The position numbers and the translations under genes are program-made. A stretch of 64,000 nt of DNA from NCBI RefSeq assembly GCF_019392195.1, contig NZ_JAHXKI010000002.1, positions 1,054,001-1,118,000 on the forward strand. The letters run 5' to 3'. Shown here in pieces: positions 10,635 through 18,683 of this stretch (position 1 is the first letter of the stretch; each line of letters begins with the position of its first letter). This stretch comes from Marinobacter sp. F4206. GTDB lineage: Bacteria; Pseudomonadota; Gammaproteobacteria; Pseudomonadales; Oleiphilaceae. A model generated the notes under the pieces. It was not told where the DNA came from. It did no database searches and was given only the letters and a program-made list of their open reading frames with translations.

Positions 10635-12266
10635 TCAAACGCTATGATAAAGGATATCGCCGTCTTTGGGGGCATTTTCCCCCGGGACCGACTCCTTCGT
10701 CGGTTGATTTCCCGACCGCGGTTTTTCGGCCGGCGGCTCCATCGGTTGGCCGCCGCCCTCTTCCGTTGCTGCCTGCGGAACCGAGGTGTCCGGCGCCCGC
10801 TCGCCAAGCACTGCTTCGCCCTCAATTTCAGACAGCACCGTTGCCGGCTGACCGCACCAGATTCCGTCACTGCCGGAATCGCAAAGATTGGTCAGGGAGA
10901 ACGTGGTGTACTGGATACCGATGTAGGCAACCACCACCGGTAGCACCAAACGCATCACCCAGAACCAGATCGCTGCGAAAAAGGCCGGGGCCTGCCCCAG
11001 GATACGGTGCGACAAGCTCCGGGTAAGCCGCCAGCCGGTGAACACGGAAATCAGGATGGCAACGGCCGGAATCAACAGACCTCCCGTGATGAGTTCCAAC
11101 CAGCGGAAGACCGTTGCACCGGCAAAACGATCGTCAGCCCAGATGTTGAACGACAGCAGGGAAGCCAGACCGGCGAACCAGACCATCAGGCCCACAATCA
11201 ATGCAGACCAGCCACGGGGGGCGCCTGTCCATTCCCGAAACCAGCCGACTACCGGTTCCATCAACGCCAGTGAGGTGGTCCATACGATCATCACCACCAT
11301 CAGGAAAACCGTCGCAATCACGAACTGACTGGCCGGTAGCTGTCCGAGAGTAACCGGCAGCGACACGAACAACAGGCCAAAGCCGCGCTCACCATCAAAA
11401 CTGCTGCCATCGGTCGCCACTGCAAAGATCATCATACCCGCGATGATGGCCACGAGGGTGTCCATCAATACCACGGCGAGAATTGATCGTTTCAATTGAG
11501 TATCGGGTGCCGTGTAGGCGCCGAAAATTGCCCACACCCCCATACCCAGACCAAGAGTAAAAAAGGCGTGAAACAGAGCCGCCTTAACGCTCTCCAGGGT
11601 CACGTCCTCCGGGTGCATTTCCAGAATATGGCTCACCGCACCGCCTATGCGGCCGTGCCAGGCCGCCAGGGCAAAGAGCCCCAGCATCAGCAGCAACGTG
11701 CCCGGCACCACCACCCTGAGCGTCCGCTCAAGCCCCTTGACCACGCCCTGGATGGATACCCATATCACCAGAATCAGAAACAGGGCGTGCCAGCCCATGA
11801 ACAGGCGGTACTCCCTGGGATCCGACACCAGGCCTGAGAGAATGGCGGTGGCCCCCCGCTGGTCGACCCCGGAGAACTTATCCATGGCACCAAAGAACAC
11901 GTAAGCCAGGGCAATGGCCCCGAACACCACGGTAAAGGAGAGCACCAGAAACGCCGCCAGAATGCCCAGACGACCCGCCAGCATCCACGCACCGGACACC
12001 TTGGCGCTCCGAATGTAACCATCCATGGCCAGCACGATGCCGTGACGGGAATACCGGCCCAGAGTGGCTTCGGTCACCATCAGGGGCAGCGTTACCAACA
12101 ACAGGCAGCCCAGGTAGAGCAAGATAAACAGACCGCCACCGTGCAGGCTGGCCAGGTAAGGGAACTGCCACAGGTTCGCCAGGCCCACGGTGGCGCCGAC
12201 CGCGGCCCAGAAAAAGGTGGTTTTGCGGGTGAAGGACCCGATAGGTGTCTGATACGGCGTAGGCAT
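10635..12266 (-). CDS. Sodium-dependent transporter, NSS family
   Basis: A roughly 543-residue membrane protein of the neurotransmitter:sodium symporter family (LeuT fold). The first membrane helix has the diagnostic stretch FFWAAVGATVGLANLWQFPYLA that forms part of the sodium and substrate site. About 11 hydrophobic segments follow, then a hydrophilic Pro/Glu-rich C-terminal tail. The substrate is probably an amino acid or related amine, but the sequence does not tell which. The ATG at 12266 (MPTPYQTPIGSF) is preferred over one 22 codons upstream that adds an atypical polar stretch. It is divergent from smpB. Confidence 0.9.
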   Translation of the reverse strand: MPTPYQTPIGSFTRKTTFFWAAVGATVGLANLWQFPYLASLHGGGLFILLYLGCLLLVTLPLMVTEATLGRYSRHGIVLAMDGYIRSAKVSGAWMLAGRLGILAAFLVLSFTVVFGAIALAYVFFGAMDKFSGVDQRGATAILSGLVSDPREYRLFMGWHALFLILVIWVSIQGVVKGLERTLRVVVPGTLLLMLGLFALAAWHGRIGGAVSHILEMHPEDVTLESVKAALFHAFFTLGLGMGVWAIFGAYTAPDTQLKRSILAVVLMDTLVAIIAGMMIFAVATDGSSFDGERGFGLLFVSLPVTLGQLPASQFVIATVFLMVVMIVWTTSLALMEPVVGWFREWTGAPRGWSALIVGLMVWFAGLASLLSFNIWADDRFAGATVFRWLELITGGLLIPAVAILISVFTGWRLTRSLSHRILGQAPAFFAAIWFWVMRLVLPVVVAYIGIQYTTFSLTNLCDSGSDGIWCGQPATVLSEIEGEAVLGERAPDTSVPQAATEEGGGQPMEPPAEKPRSGNQPTKESVPGENAPKDGDILYHSV

Positions 12267-12446
12267 TCGTGTCCCTGATAGGTTCTGGCAACACATTGTA
12301 GCCGATCGACTCGCAGACGCACGACCGGGCAACCCGGATAACGGCGATTTCGTGACCGGTCTGGCACTCCTGAGCTACAATGCGCGTTTTGCCGGCAAAG
12401 CTGCCGGCCGATTCGTTCATTCGTCCGAACCCGGATTACCTGATTC

Positions 12447-12926
12447 ATGAGCAAGAAAAAGCCCGGAACGCCGAGCAGTACCATCGCCCTGAACAAAAAG
12501 GCGAAACACGAGTACCACATCGAGGAGCGCTTCGAAGCCGGCCTCGCCCTGCTGGGCTGGGAAGTCAAATCGCTACGTGCGGGCAAGGCCCAGCTCACGG
12601 ACTCCTATGTGTTGCTGAAAAATGGCGAAGCCTGGTTGTTGGGGGCGCACTTCACCCCGCTGGTCGCGGCCTCCACCCATGTGATCGCAGACCCGACGCG
12701 CACCCGGAAGCTGCTGCTTCACGCCAAGGAAATTGCCAAGATTATCGGAAAGGTGAACCAGACCGGTCACACCTGCGTGCCTCTCGCCCTGTACTGGAAA
12801 AAGAACAAGGTAAAGTGCGAGATTGCCCTGGTGAAAGGCAAGAAAGAATTCGACAAACGCGCGACCGAAAAAGAGCGCGACTGGAACCGCCAGAAGCAGC
12901 GCATCATGCGCGACGCCAACGCCTGA
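12447..12926 (+). CDS. smpB: SsrA-binding protein SmpB
   Basis: A 159-residue RNA-binding protein that delivers tmRNA to stalled ribosomes. The N-terminal [28 protein letters not shown] is the OB-fold core, followed by [20 protein letters not shown]. The basic C-terminal tail ([23 protein letters not shown]) is the part that enters the decoding site. Its RNA partner ssrA lies 1.65 kb downstream on the same strand, separated by one lipid gene. Confidence 0.97.
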   Translation: MSKKKPGTPSSTIALNKKAKHEYHIEERFEAGLALLGWEVKSLRAGKAQLTDSYVLLKNGEAWLLGAHFTPLVAASTHVIADPTRTRKLLLHAKEIAKIIGKVNQTGHTCVPLALYWKKNKVKCEIALVKGKKEFDKRATEKERDWNRQKQRIMRDANA

Positions 12927-13065
12927 GTCTGTTTTCCTCCCAACCTCTCAATATCTGACATCCGTCAAGTGCGACACGCCCCGGTGTGTCGCATACTCAC
13001 TCTCTTTGCGCATCTTTTCATCAGGCCTATACTCGGGATCCTGATGCTCGGCAAAGGGAATGCTT

Positions 13066-14490
13066 ATGTCATCCACTCGTACACCGATGTCTGCGGTCGA
13101 TCGCGCCTGGCTGCGCATGGACACGCCAGAGAATCCGATGATGATCTGCGGAGTGCTGGCGCTGGACCGAACGGTTTCGGTCAGCCATCTGAGGCGCATT
13201 CTGGAGGAGCGCTTCCTCCGTTTTCGTCGGTTTCGTCAACGGGTGGTCGATAAGGGTGACCGGGCGTTCTGGCAGGACGATCCCCTGTTCGACATCGACA
13301 ATCACCTGCACCAGATAGCCCTGCCGGGCAATGCCGATAAAGCCCAGCTTCAGAAACTGGTTGGCGACCTGAACAGCACCGCCCTGGATTTCCGCCGCCC
13401 GCTGTGGCAAATGCACTATATCGACAATTACCAGGGCGGCAGCGCCTTACTGATCCGTATTCACCATTGCATTGCCGACGGTATATCGCTGGTTCGGGTG
13501 ATGCTCTCCCTCACCGACCGGACGCCGGAACCGAAACTGCAAAAAGTGGCGTCGGTCTCGCCCTCGCCTGCCCTGAAATCAACGTGGTTCCGCAGCGCCC
13601 TCAATCGGGCCGTGGACAATGTGCAGACGGCAAATTATCAGGCCCGCCTGTTTATCCAGTCGGTCCGTGAGGAACCGAATTATCCGGTCAAGCTGGCAAC
13701 CACGGCAGGCGCGGTTGCCCTCGACCTGCTCAAACTCGGATTGGCCCCCTTCGAGCCGAAAACCGGACTGCGAACGCCGCTTTGCGGTCGCAAACAGGTG
13801 GCCTGGGCCGAACCGCTGGACCTGGCTCAAGTGAAAGCCTGCGCCAAGGCACTGGGCGGGACGGTGAACGATGTTCTCATGTGCACCGCCACCGGCGCTC
13901 TGCAACGACACTTTGCAGCGCACAAGGAGGCCATTCCGGAGTGCGGCCTGCGCGTTGCCGTGCCCTTCAACCTGCGACCACTGGATCAACCCATCGAGAC
14001 CCTTGGCAACAAGTTCGGTCTGGTACTGGTACCGCTGCCGGTGGAAGTAGAGGATCCGGTCATGTGCTTCCGCCAGGTTCAGGAGAACATGAACCGCCTA
14101 AAGCGTTCTTACCAGGCTCAGGTTACCTACAGCCTCCTTGATTTATTCGGCCGCGGCCCCGACATCCTGGAACGGCGGGCGCTGGACCTCCTGAGCAACA
14201 AGGCGTCGGCGGTGCTGACTAACGTGCCCGGCCCCACAGAGCCACTGTATCTGGCCGGCGGAAAGGTCACCCAGCCCATGTTCTGGGTACCCCAGAGCGG
14301 CAGCATCGGTATTGGCATGAGTATTTTCAGTTATGCCGGCACCGTTCAGTTCGGCATTACCATGGACAAGAACATCCAGGCAGACCCGGATGCCGTCATG
14401 AGGTACTTTCAGGAAAGCTTCGAAGCCCTGAGCCACGTGGCCCTGGCCGGCCGACAGGGCGGACCGGGCGCGCAAGGCCGGGTGGCCTGA
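13066..14490 (+). CDS. Wax ester synthase/acyl-CoA:diacylglycerol acyltransferase (WS/DGAT)
   Basis: A 474-residue bifunctional acyltransferase that esterifies fatty alcohols or diacylglycerol with acyl-CoA to make storage lipid. The N-terminal condensation-like domain has the active-site motif HHCIADG (HHxxxDG) at about residue 131. The C-terminal DUF1298 domain includes NDVLMCTATGALQRHF, VPFNLRPLD and LTNVPGPTEPLYLAGG. I chose ATG 13066 because AAAGGGA sits just upstream; the ATG at 13060 lies inside that ribosome binding site. Wax ester storage is typical of Marinobacter and other oil-using marine bacteria. Which of several WS/DGAT paralogues this is cannot be told from sequence alone. Confidence 0.94.
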   Translation: MSSTRTPMSAVDRAWLRMDTPENPMMICGVLALDRTVSVSHLRRILEERFLRFRRFRQRVVDKGDRAFWQDDPLFDIDNHLHQIALPGNADKAQLQKLVGDLNSTALDFRRPLWQMHYIDNYQGGSALLIRIHHCIADGISLVRVMLSLTDRTPEPKLQKVASVSPSPALKSTWFRSALNRAVDNVQTANYQARLFIQSVREEPNYPVKLATTAGAVALDLLKLGLAPFEPKTGLRTPLCGRKQVAWAEPLDLAQVKACAKALGGTVNDVLMCTATGALQRHFAAHKEAIPECGLRVAVPFNLRPLDQPIETLGNKFGLVLVPLPVEVEDPVMCFRQVQENMNRLKRSYQAQVTYSLLDLFGRGPDILERRALDLLSNKASAVLTNVPGPTEPLYLAGGKVTQPMFWVPQSGSIGIGMSIFSYAGTVQFGITMDKNIQADPDAVMRYFQESFEALSHVALAGRQGGPGAQGRVA

Positions 14491-14537
14491 GTAAGTACAA
14501 GTAGCGGGCGTGAATTACGGAGATTTGGAAAGAACCC

Positions 14538-14567
14538 TTGAAGTCCGGCAAACCGGACACATATACT
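14538..14567 (+). promoter_or_regulatory. Promoter of ssrA
   Basis: TTGAAG at 14538 and TATACT at 14562 are separated by 18 bases, and the tmRNA start (GGGG at 14576) is eight bases after the -10 box. The spacer contains an inverted repeat, GTCCGG-CAAA-CCGGAC (14543-14558), that could be an operator or chance. Confidence 0.75.
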
Positions 14568-14575
14568 GAGCATAA

Positions 14576-14940
14576 GGGGACGACATGGCTTCGACGCTGG
14601 TGGCGAACCCTTGAGTGCATGTCGAGATGGCAGCGAATCTCGTTAATCCAAAGCTGCAATGCAATAGTCGCAAACGACGAAAACTACGCACTAGCAGCGT
14701 AAGCTGCTAGTCGTCCTGACTGGGTCGCCCGTAGCCCAGAGCAACATCTCAGGACGTCATCGCTTACGGGATGCTCCGTTAGACAGAGCTCACTGGCTAA
14801 CGGCTAAGATTTAAAGAGATCGCTTCTTGCACCCTGACCTTCGGGTCGCTTGAAGTTAAATTAATAGAAGGACGCTAAGCATGTAGACCCTCAAGGTTGA
14901 GTACTGGCGGACGCGGGTTCAATTCCCGCCGTCTCCACCA
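14576..14940 (+). ncRNA. ssrA: Transfer-messenger RNA (tmRNA)
   Basis: A 365-base tmRNA that rescues stalled ribosomes. The 5' GGGGACG pairs with CGTCTCC before the 3' CCA to form the acceptor stem, and the T-arm (GCGGGTTCAATTCCCGC) is intact. The tag frame at 14670-14702 encodes ANDENYALAA and stops with TAA, preceded by the conserved ATAGTC. The 3' end serves as the attachment site of the island to its right, and the last 14 bases are kept, so the gene stays functional. Transcription now runs into island DNA, where a new hairpin (14984-15008) can end it. Confidence 0.97.
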
Positions 14941-14941
14941 A
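14927..14941 (+). repeat. Left attachment site (attL) in the ssrA 3' end
   Basis: The 15 bases CGCCGTCTCCACCAA, covering the tmRNA T-arm edge and CCA end, occur again at 29002-29016. This direct repeat marks the site-specific insertion. Flanking bases on each side differ, which fixes the visible core to 15 bases. Confidence 0.88.
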
Positions 14942-14983
14942 ACACAGATTTAGCCGGAACCCACCGGAACCTAAATCACCTCC

Positions 14984-15008
14984 AAAAGCCCCGCCAGCCG
15001 GGGCTTTT
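14984..15008 (+). terminator. Rho-independent terminator just inside the island
   Basis: AAAAGCCCCG and CGGGGCTTTT pair perfectly around a short loop, ending in four T of the stem and a T-rich stretch. It lies 44 bases after the tmRNA CCA and probably replaces the ssrA terminator that insertion displaced. Confidence 0.82.
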
Positions 15009-15062
15009 CTCGTTTTAACCGTCCAAATTATTCCAACGAGTTCCACTGGAATCCGGATATTA

Positions 15063-15125
15063 TTGTGGGTAACTTTGTGGGTACAAATCGAGCCTAACCA
15101 CACTGGTTCGCATCCATACCCACAA
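15063..15125 (+). repeat. Repeated TTGTGGGTA motifs before the integrase gene (possible integrase arm sites)
   Basis: TTGTGGGTA occurs at 15063-15071 and 15075-15083 (12 bases apart) and inverted at 15117-15125. More inverted copies of TACCCACA lie in the integrase gene at 15321, 15401 and 15413. Related TGCGGGTA and CGTGGGTA lie near the right end (about 28918-28938). Presence near both ends suggests arm-type binding sites, and the first copies overlap the expected int promoter region. Confidence 0.5.
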
Positions 15126-15140
15126 CCACAACGGAAAGCC

Positions 15141-16376
15141 ATGAGCAGAGCGGCCAACAAGCTGACCAACACGGCGGTTAAGAACGCCACAACTGGGGGT
15201 AAAGCACAGCGTAAGCTTGCAGACGGTGGCGGGCTGACTCTGGTAGTGAAACCAGAATCAAAAGTGTGGTGGTTCCGATATCGTTACGACGGAAAGGAGA
15301 GAACCCTCACCCTCGGCGCATACCCACAAACCTCACTCAAGGAAGCAAGGGCCAAGCGCGACGAAGCAAAGCAACTGTTGGCTGAAGGGATTGACCCCGT
15401 TACCCACAGGGCTACCCACAAAACCAAGCGCGTAGAGGCCACCGCTAACACCTTCAAGGCCTTAGCAACCGAATGGCTGGAGGAAGTACACCAGAAAGCC
15501 GTAGTAGAAGAACACTACAACCGGAACGTTCGCCGCCTTGAGCAACACGCCTTCCCGAAGCTGGGCCGGCGCCCTATCAGCGAGATAGAACCATTAGACA
15601 TATTGGAGCCACTGCGGGATGTTGTGAAAACCGGGCGAGTAGAAACAGCCCATAGGGTAAAAACCTTGATTGGTCAGGTATTCCGATACGCAGTCAGCAC
15701 CGGCCGCGCGCAGCGAGACATGACCGCAGACATACGCGACATCCTGCCCGCCTCGGAAACGAAACATCACGCGGCGGTAGTGACACCAGACGAAATAGCC
15801 GACCTCCTCAAACGAATTGACACCTACTGGGGAACCCCGACCGTTTGCATGGCACTGAAGCTATCGCCCCTGCTGTTCCTGAGGCCCGGCGAACTTCGCT
15901 CAATGAAGTGGGAACAAATCGACTGGGATGCCGCCACTTGGACAACCGAGCGCACCAAAAACGGAGAGCCGTTGGTGGTGCCACTTGCACGCCAAACAAT
16001 CGAGCTGCTGGACCAAATCAAAGCGGTTAACGGCAAGTGGGAGTGGGTGTTTCCTGGCGGCCACAGCAAGACCAAACCCATGAGCAACAACGCGATCAGA
16101 ACTGCCCTGACCAGGCTGGAGCTGCACGGCATCATGTCTGCACATGGATTCAGGGCCATGGCCCGAACCGTTCTCACCGAGCGCTTGGGCTTCCGGGCGG
16201 AGATCGTGGAGATGCAACTCGCCCATCGAGTGAAGGACATGCACGGAAGAGCCTATAACCGCACAACCTGGCTACCGGAACGCCGCAACATGATGCAGCA
16301 GTGGGCGGATTACCTCGACACACTTAAGGATCCGGAAAATAACCTCAAACCCATAAAGCGGGCGGCCAATAAATAG
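15141..16376 (+). CDS. int: Tyrosine site-specific integrase (P4/DUF4102 type)
   Basis: A 411-residue integrase that inserts and excises the island at ssrA. The N-terminal DUF4102 arm-binding domain has LADGGGLTLVVKPESKVWW and YDGKERTLTLGAYPQTSLKEAR. A core-binding helical domain spans about residues 100-200. The catalytic domain has Arg248 (FLRPGELRS), His335 and Arg338 (HGFR), His362 (QLAH) and the nucleophile Tyr372 (RAYNR), so all expected residues are present. The ATG at 15141 was chosen since it begins the family domain; an upstream frame from 15063 overlaps the repeated motifs. Position beside attL is typical. Confidence 0.96.
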   Translation: MSRAANKLTNTAVKNATTGGKAQRKLADGGGLTLVVKPESKVWWFRYRYDGKERTLTLGAYPQTSLKEARAKRDEAKQLLAEGIDPVTHRATHKTKRVEATANTFKALATEWLEEVHQKAVVEEHYNRNVRRLEQHAFPKLGRRPISEIEPLDILEPLRDVVKTGRVETAHRVKTLIGQVFRYAVSTGRAQRDMTADIRDILPASETKHHAAVVTPDEIADLLKRIDTYWGTPTVCMALKLSPLLFLRPGELRSMKWEQIDWDAATWTTERTKNGEPLVVPLARQTIELLDQIKAVNGKWEWVFPGGHSKTKPMSNNAIRTALTRLELHGIMSAHGFRAMARTVLTERLGFRAEIVEMQLAHRVKDMHGRAYNRTTWLPERRNMMQQWADYLDTLKDPENNLKPIKRAANK

Positions 16377-16525
16377 ATATCCAGGCTGGTCTCTATTGAA
16401 ACCCAGACCCATCGATTCTTCCTATTGGAAAATCAAGTAACCTGTAGGCCTTTAGAGGAACGATTATCGGAAAGAGTAAACAGAGGGGTTAACTGGAAAT
16501 CCCATCCTGGCAAAATAAGGAAGAC

Positions 16526-17335
16526 TTGGTGCGAGACTATTATTACCTATGTGACCTGCACAACAGCCCCTTCAATCTAACCCTCACTGACGCTCTGTAC
16601 CTGGGGGCAACAGAAACACTCACGGTTTATACCTTTATCAGCGAGTTGGTTGTGCTAAAGGGGGCTATGAGTGATTCCACCCTCAACACGACTGAGTCGT
16701 CAATCTTTGTTCAGGTTCCACCGAGCCTTATCCGGACTATCGAGCGTGATGTTGTCAGCCTATCCAATAACCTCCTGAACACCTCCGAAACTAGCGAGAG
16801 TAGTGGCGCTTCACGCGAGTATACGCTGGCACATGCCTACATCGACAGGTGGCTCAGGAGCCCCTTGAAGAGTTCGTCGTTCGAGAATGAACTAGCCAAC
16901 GGCCCTCTTTGGGTAGATCTCGATAAAGACCCGGGGTACCTTGATTCGCCCATTTTTACCCCAGCTCGCCGTCCCCCTAAGGTAAAGGCTCACGACCTAA
17001 TCTGCTGGGCCGGCGACCTTCAAACCCTTGCGGATCAAAAAATTATCGAGCGCAGAAATCAGCCCTCCCCCACACGTGACGAGTTGATGGAAGGTTTACC
17101 CTCAGATTTTGCAAAGTTGCTCAATGCTCTCGCTGACAACGAACTCTCAGATCTCGAGGCATTGATCAGAGCTTGGCGCCTTTATTGGACAAATGTAGAT
17201 CGAAGTGACCGCAGCTCCTTTCCCAAAAAGGAAGAGGTCAAAGCGTGGCTAGAAAAACAGGGGCTCAGCAAAAAAAATGCAGATTCAGGCGCAACGATGA
17301 TTACACCTCGCTGGGCGGCAAACTGGCGCAAATAA
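16526..17335 (+). CDS. Unknown island protein
   Basis: I do not recognise this protein. It is up to 269 residues, soluble and without a signal peptide. The C-terminal 35 residues, rich in Lys/Glu and ending in a Trp-containing stretch (TMITPRWAANWRK), look like the end of short proteins often found between integrase and AlpA genes in such islands. Start choice is open: TTG 16526 or GTG 16529 follow AAGGA, while ATG 16670 follows AAAGGGGG. It lies between the integrase and the AlpA-like gene, so a regulatory role is possible but unproven. Confidence 0.7.
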   Translation: MVRDYYYLCDLHNSPFNLTLTDALYLGATETLTVYTFISELVVLKGAMSDSTLNTTESSIFVQVPPSLIRTIERDVVSLSNNLLNTSETSESSGASREYTLAHAYIDRWLRSPLKSSSFENELANGPLWVDLDKDPGYLDSPIFTPARRPPKVKAHDLICWAGDLQTLADQKIIERRNQPSPTRDELMEGLPSDFAKLLNALADNELSDLEALIRAWRLYWTNVDRSDRSSFPKKEEVKAWLEKQGLSKKNADSGATMITPRWAANWRK

Positions 17336-17478
17336 ATCCCCTCCACCCCTCGAACTCGCTCTATCACTGGGCTAGAGGCAGGGCCTCCACCCCTTGACCT
17401 CCAACCCCTACACCTGCTCAAAAACGAATAGAAAGACGAGGATTCCCTGGAACCCAACCGGAACCATGAGGAATCCAC

Positions 17479-17706
17479 ATGCAAAAAAACACCGAAACCC
17501 TCAAAACCCACCGCCAATATTTGGAGAGAATGCTGCGCCGCACGGAAGTGGAGGCCATCACCGGACGCAGTCGAAGTTCAATCTACGACGGGATCGCCAC
17601 AGGCACTTTCCCGAAGCCGGTAAAAATCGGAGCCCGCGCCGTGGCGTGGCCCGAATCGGTAATCCGTAACTGGATCGCTGAGCGCATGGAAGGGGGCCAG
17701 GCATGA
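17479..17706 (+). CDS. AlpA family regulator/excisionase
   Basis: A 75-residue MerR-like winged-helix DNA-binding protein. The hallmark is LRRTEVEAITGRSRSSIYDGIATGTFPKPVKIGARAVAWPESVIRNW, with the helix-turn-helix and the wing seen in AlpA of CP4-57. In that family it activates the integrase or directs excision. AGGAA precedes the ATG. Its end overlaps the next gene by four bases (ATGA), so it heads the replication-module operon. Confidence 0.9.
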   Translation: MQKNTETLKTHRQYLERMLRRTEVEAITGRSRSSIYDGIATGTFPKPVKIGARAVAWPESVIRNWIAERMEGGQA

Positions 17707-18683
17707 TAAAGGCACCCGCCCCCGAAGGGGCAAGGCACCAGACCCGTAACCAGTGTAGCGTCACCACCAGCTGCGCAGATCGGCTGGAGGCCATACGCAT
17801 CGCTTTGCTGGAGAATGGCATAGAACCAGCCAACCCGGATGACTTCCTATCACAGCTGGCCAACCACGAGGGCCGCTTCATCCGAACCGGCAGCGCCAGC
17901 AAGCCTCGCAGTAAGAACGCATGGGGAGTGGCCTACCACTCGAGAGGCTTACCCATCATCGTGATCGCCGGTGACTGGTCAACCGGGGCCGAGATGAAAT
18001 GGGTAGCCTGGAACGAAAGCAGCATCACACCTGAAGAACGCCGAGAACTGCAACGCAGTATGGCAGACGCCAAACAGGCGAGAGAGGAAGAGCAAGCACG
18101 CCAGTGGGAAGCCAAAGCCGCAGCGGCTGCTCGACACTGGCACTCCAGCCACTCCGCAGATCCAGAGCACCCCTACCTTCAAAGTAAGGGCATACAGCCC
18201 CACAAAGCCCGCCAGAATGGCTGCGAACTCGTTCTGCTATTGACCGACTTCAACGGCAAAGCTTGGAGCCTACAGACCATAAATGAGGCGGGGAATAAGC
18301 GACTGATGGCCGGCGGTAAGAAGGCTGGTCATTTTGTTGTTGTAGATGGCCCGGAATACCCCGCGCGCATTCTTATTTGTGAGGGCTATGCCACTGGCTG
18401 CACCCTGGCGGAACTAGACCGAGATGCTCTAGTACTAGCAGCAGTAGATTGCGGCAACCTCAAGGCCGTGGCAACCGGAGCCCGGAACCGCTGGCCTGAT
18501 GCTGACCTGATTGTGTGCGGAGACGACGACCGCGCCACACCGGGCAACCCGGGCGCAACAGCCGCACGCGCCGCAGCACTGGCCGCCGGGGCAAGGCTTG
18601 CCCTGCCCGAATGGCCGCCCGAGGCACCCAAGCACCTTTCCGATTTTAACGACCTGCATGAATGGCTAAGGGGGCAGCTATGA
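17703..18683 (+). CDS. Toprim-domain primase-like protein
   Basis: A 326-residue protein with a C-terminal Toprim domain: the acidic motif ILICEGYATG (Glu227) and the metal-binding VCGDDDRA (Asp274-276). The N-terminal half has a conserved segment (NAWGVAYHSRGLPIIVIAGDWSTGAEMKW) seen in phage and plasmid primases, then a charged helical stretch (about residues 109-145). The family makes primers or assists replication. No zinc-binding CHC2 motif is visible. It overlaps alpA upstream and the DUF927 ATPase downstream, giving a split version of the P4 alpha primase-helicase. Confidence 0.85.
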   Translation: MIKAPAPEGARHQTRNQCSVTTSCADRLEAIRIALLENGIEPANPDDFLSQLANHEGRFIRTGSASKPRSKNAWGVAYHSRGLPIIVIAGDWSTGAEMKWVAWNESSITPEERRELQRSMADAKQAREEEQARQWEAKAAAAARHWHSSHSADPEHPYLQSKGIQPHKARQNGCELVLLLTDFNGKAWSLQTINEAGNKRLMAGGKKAGHFVVVDGPEYPARILICEGYATGCTLAELDRDALVLAAVDCGNLKAVATGARNRWPDADLIVCGDDDRATPGNPGATAARAAALAAGARLALPEWPPEAPKHLSDFNDLHEWLRGQL

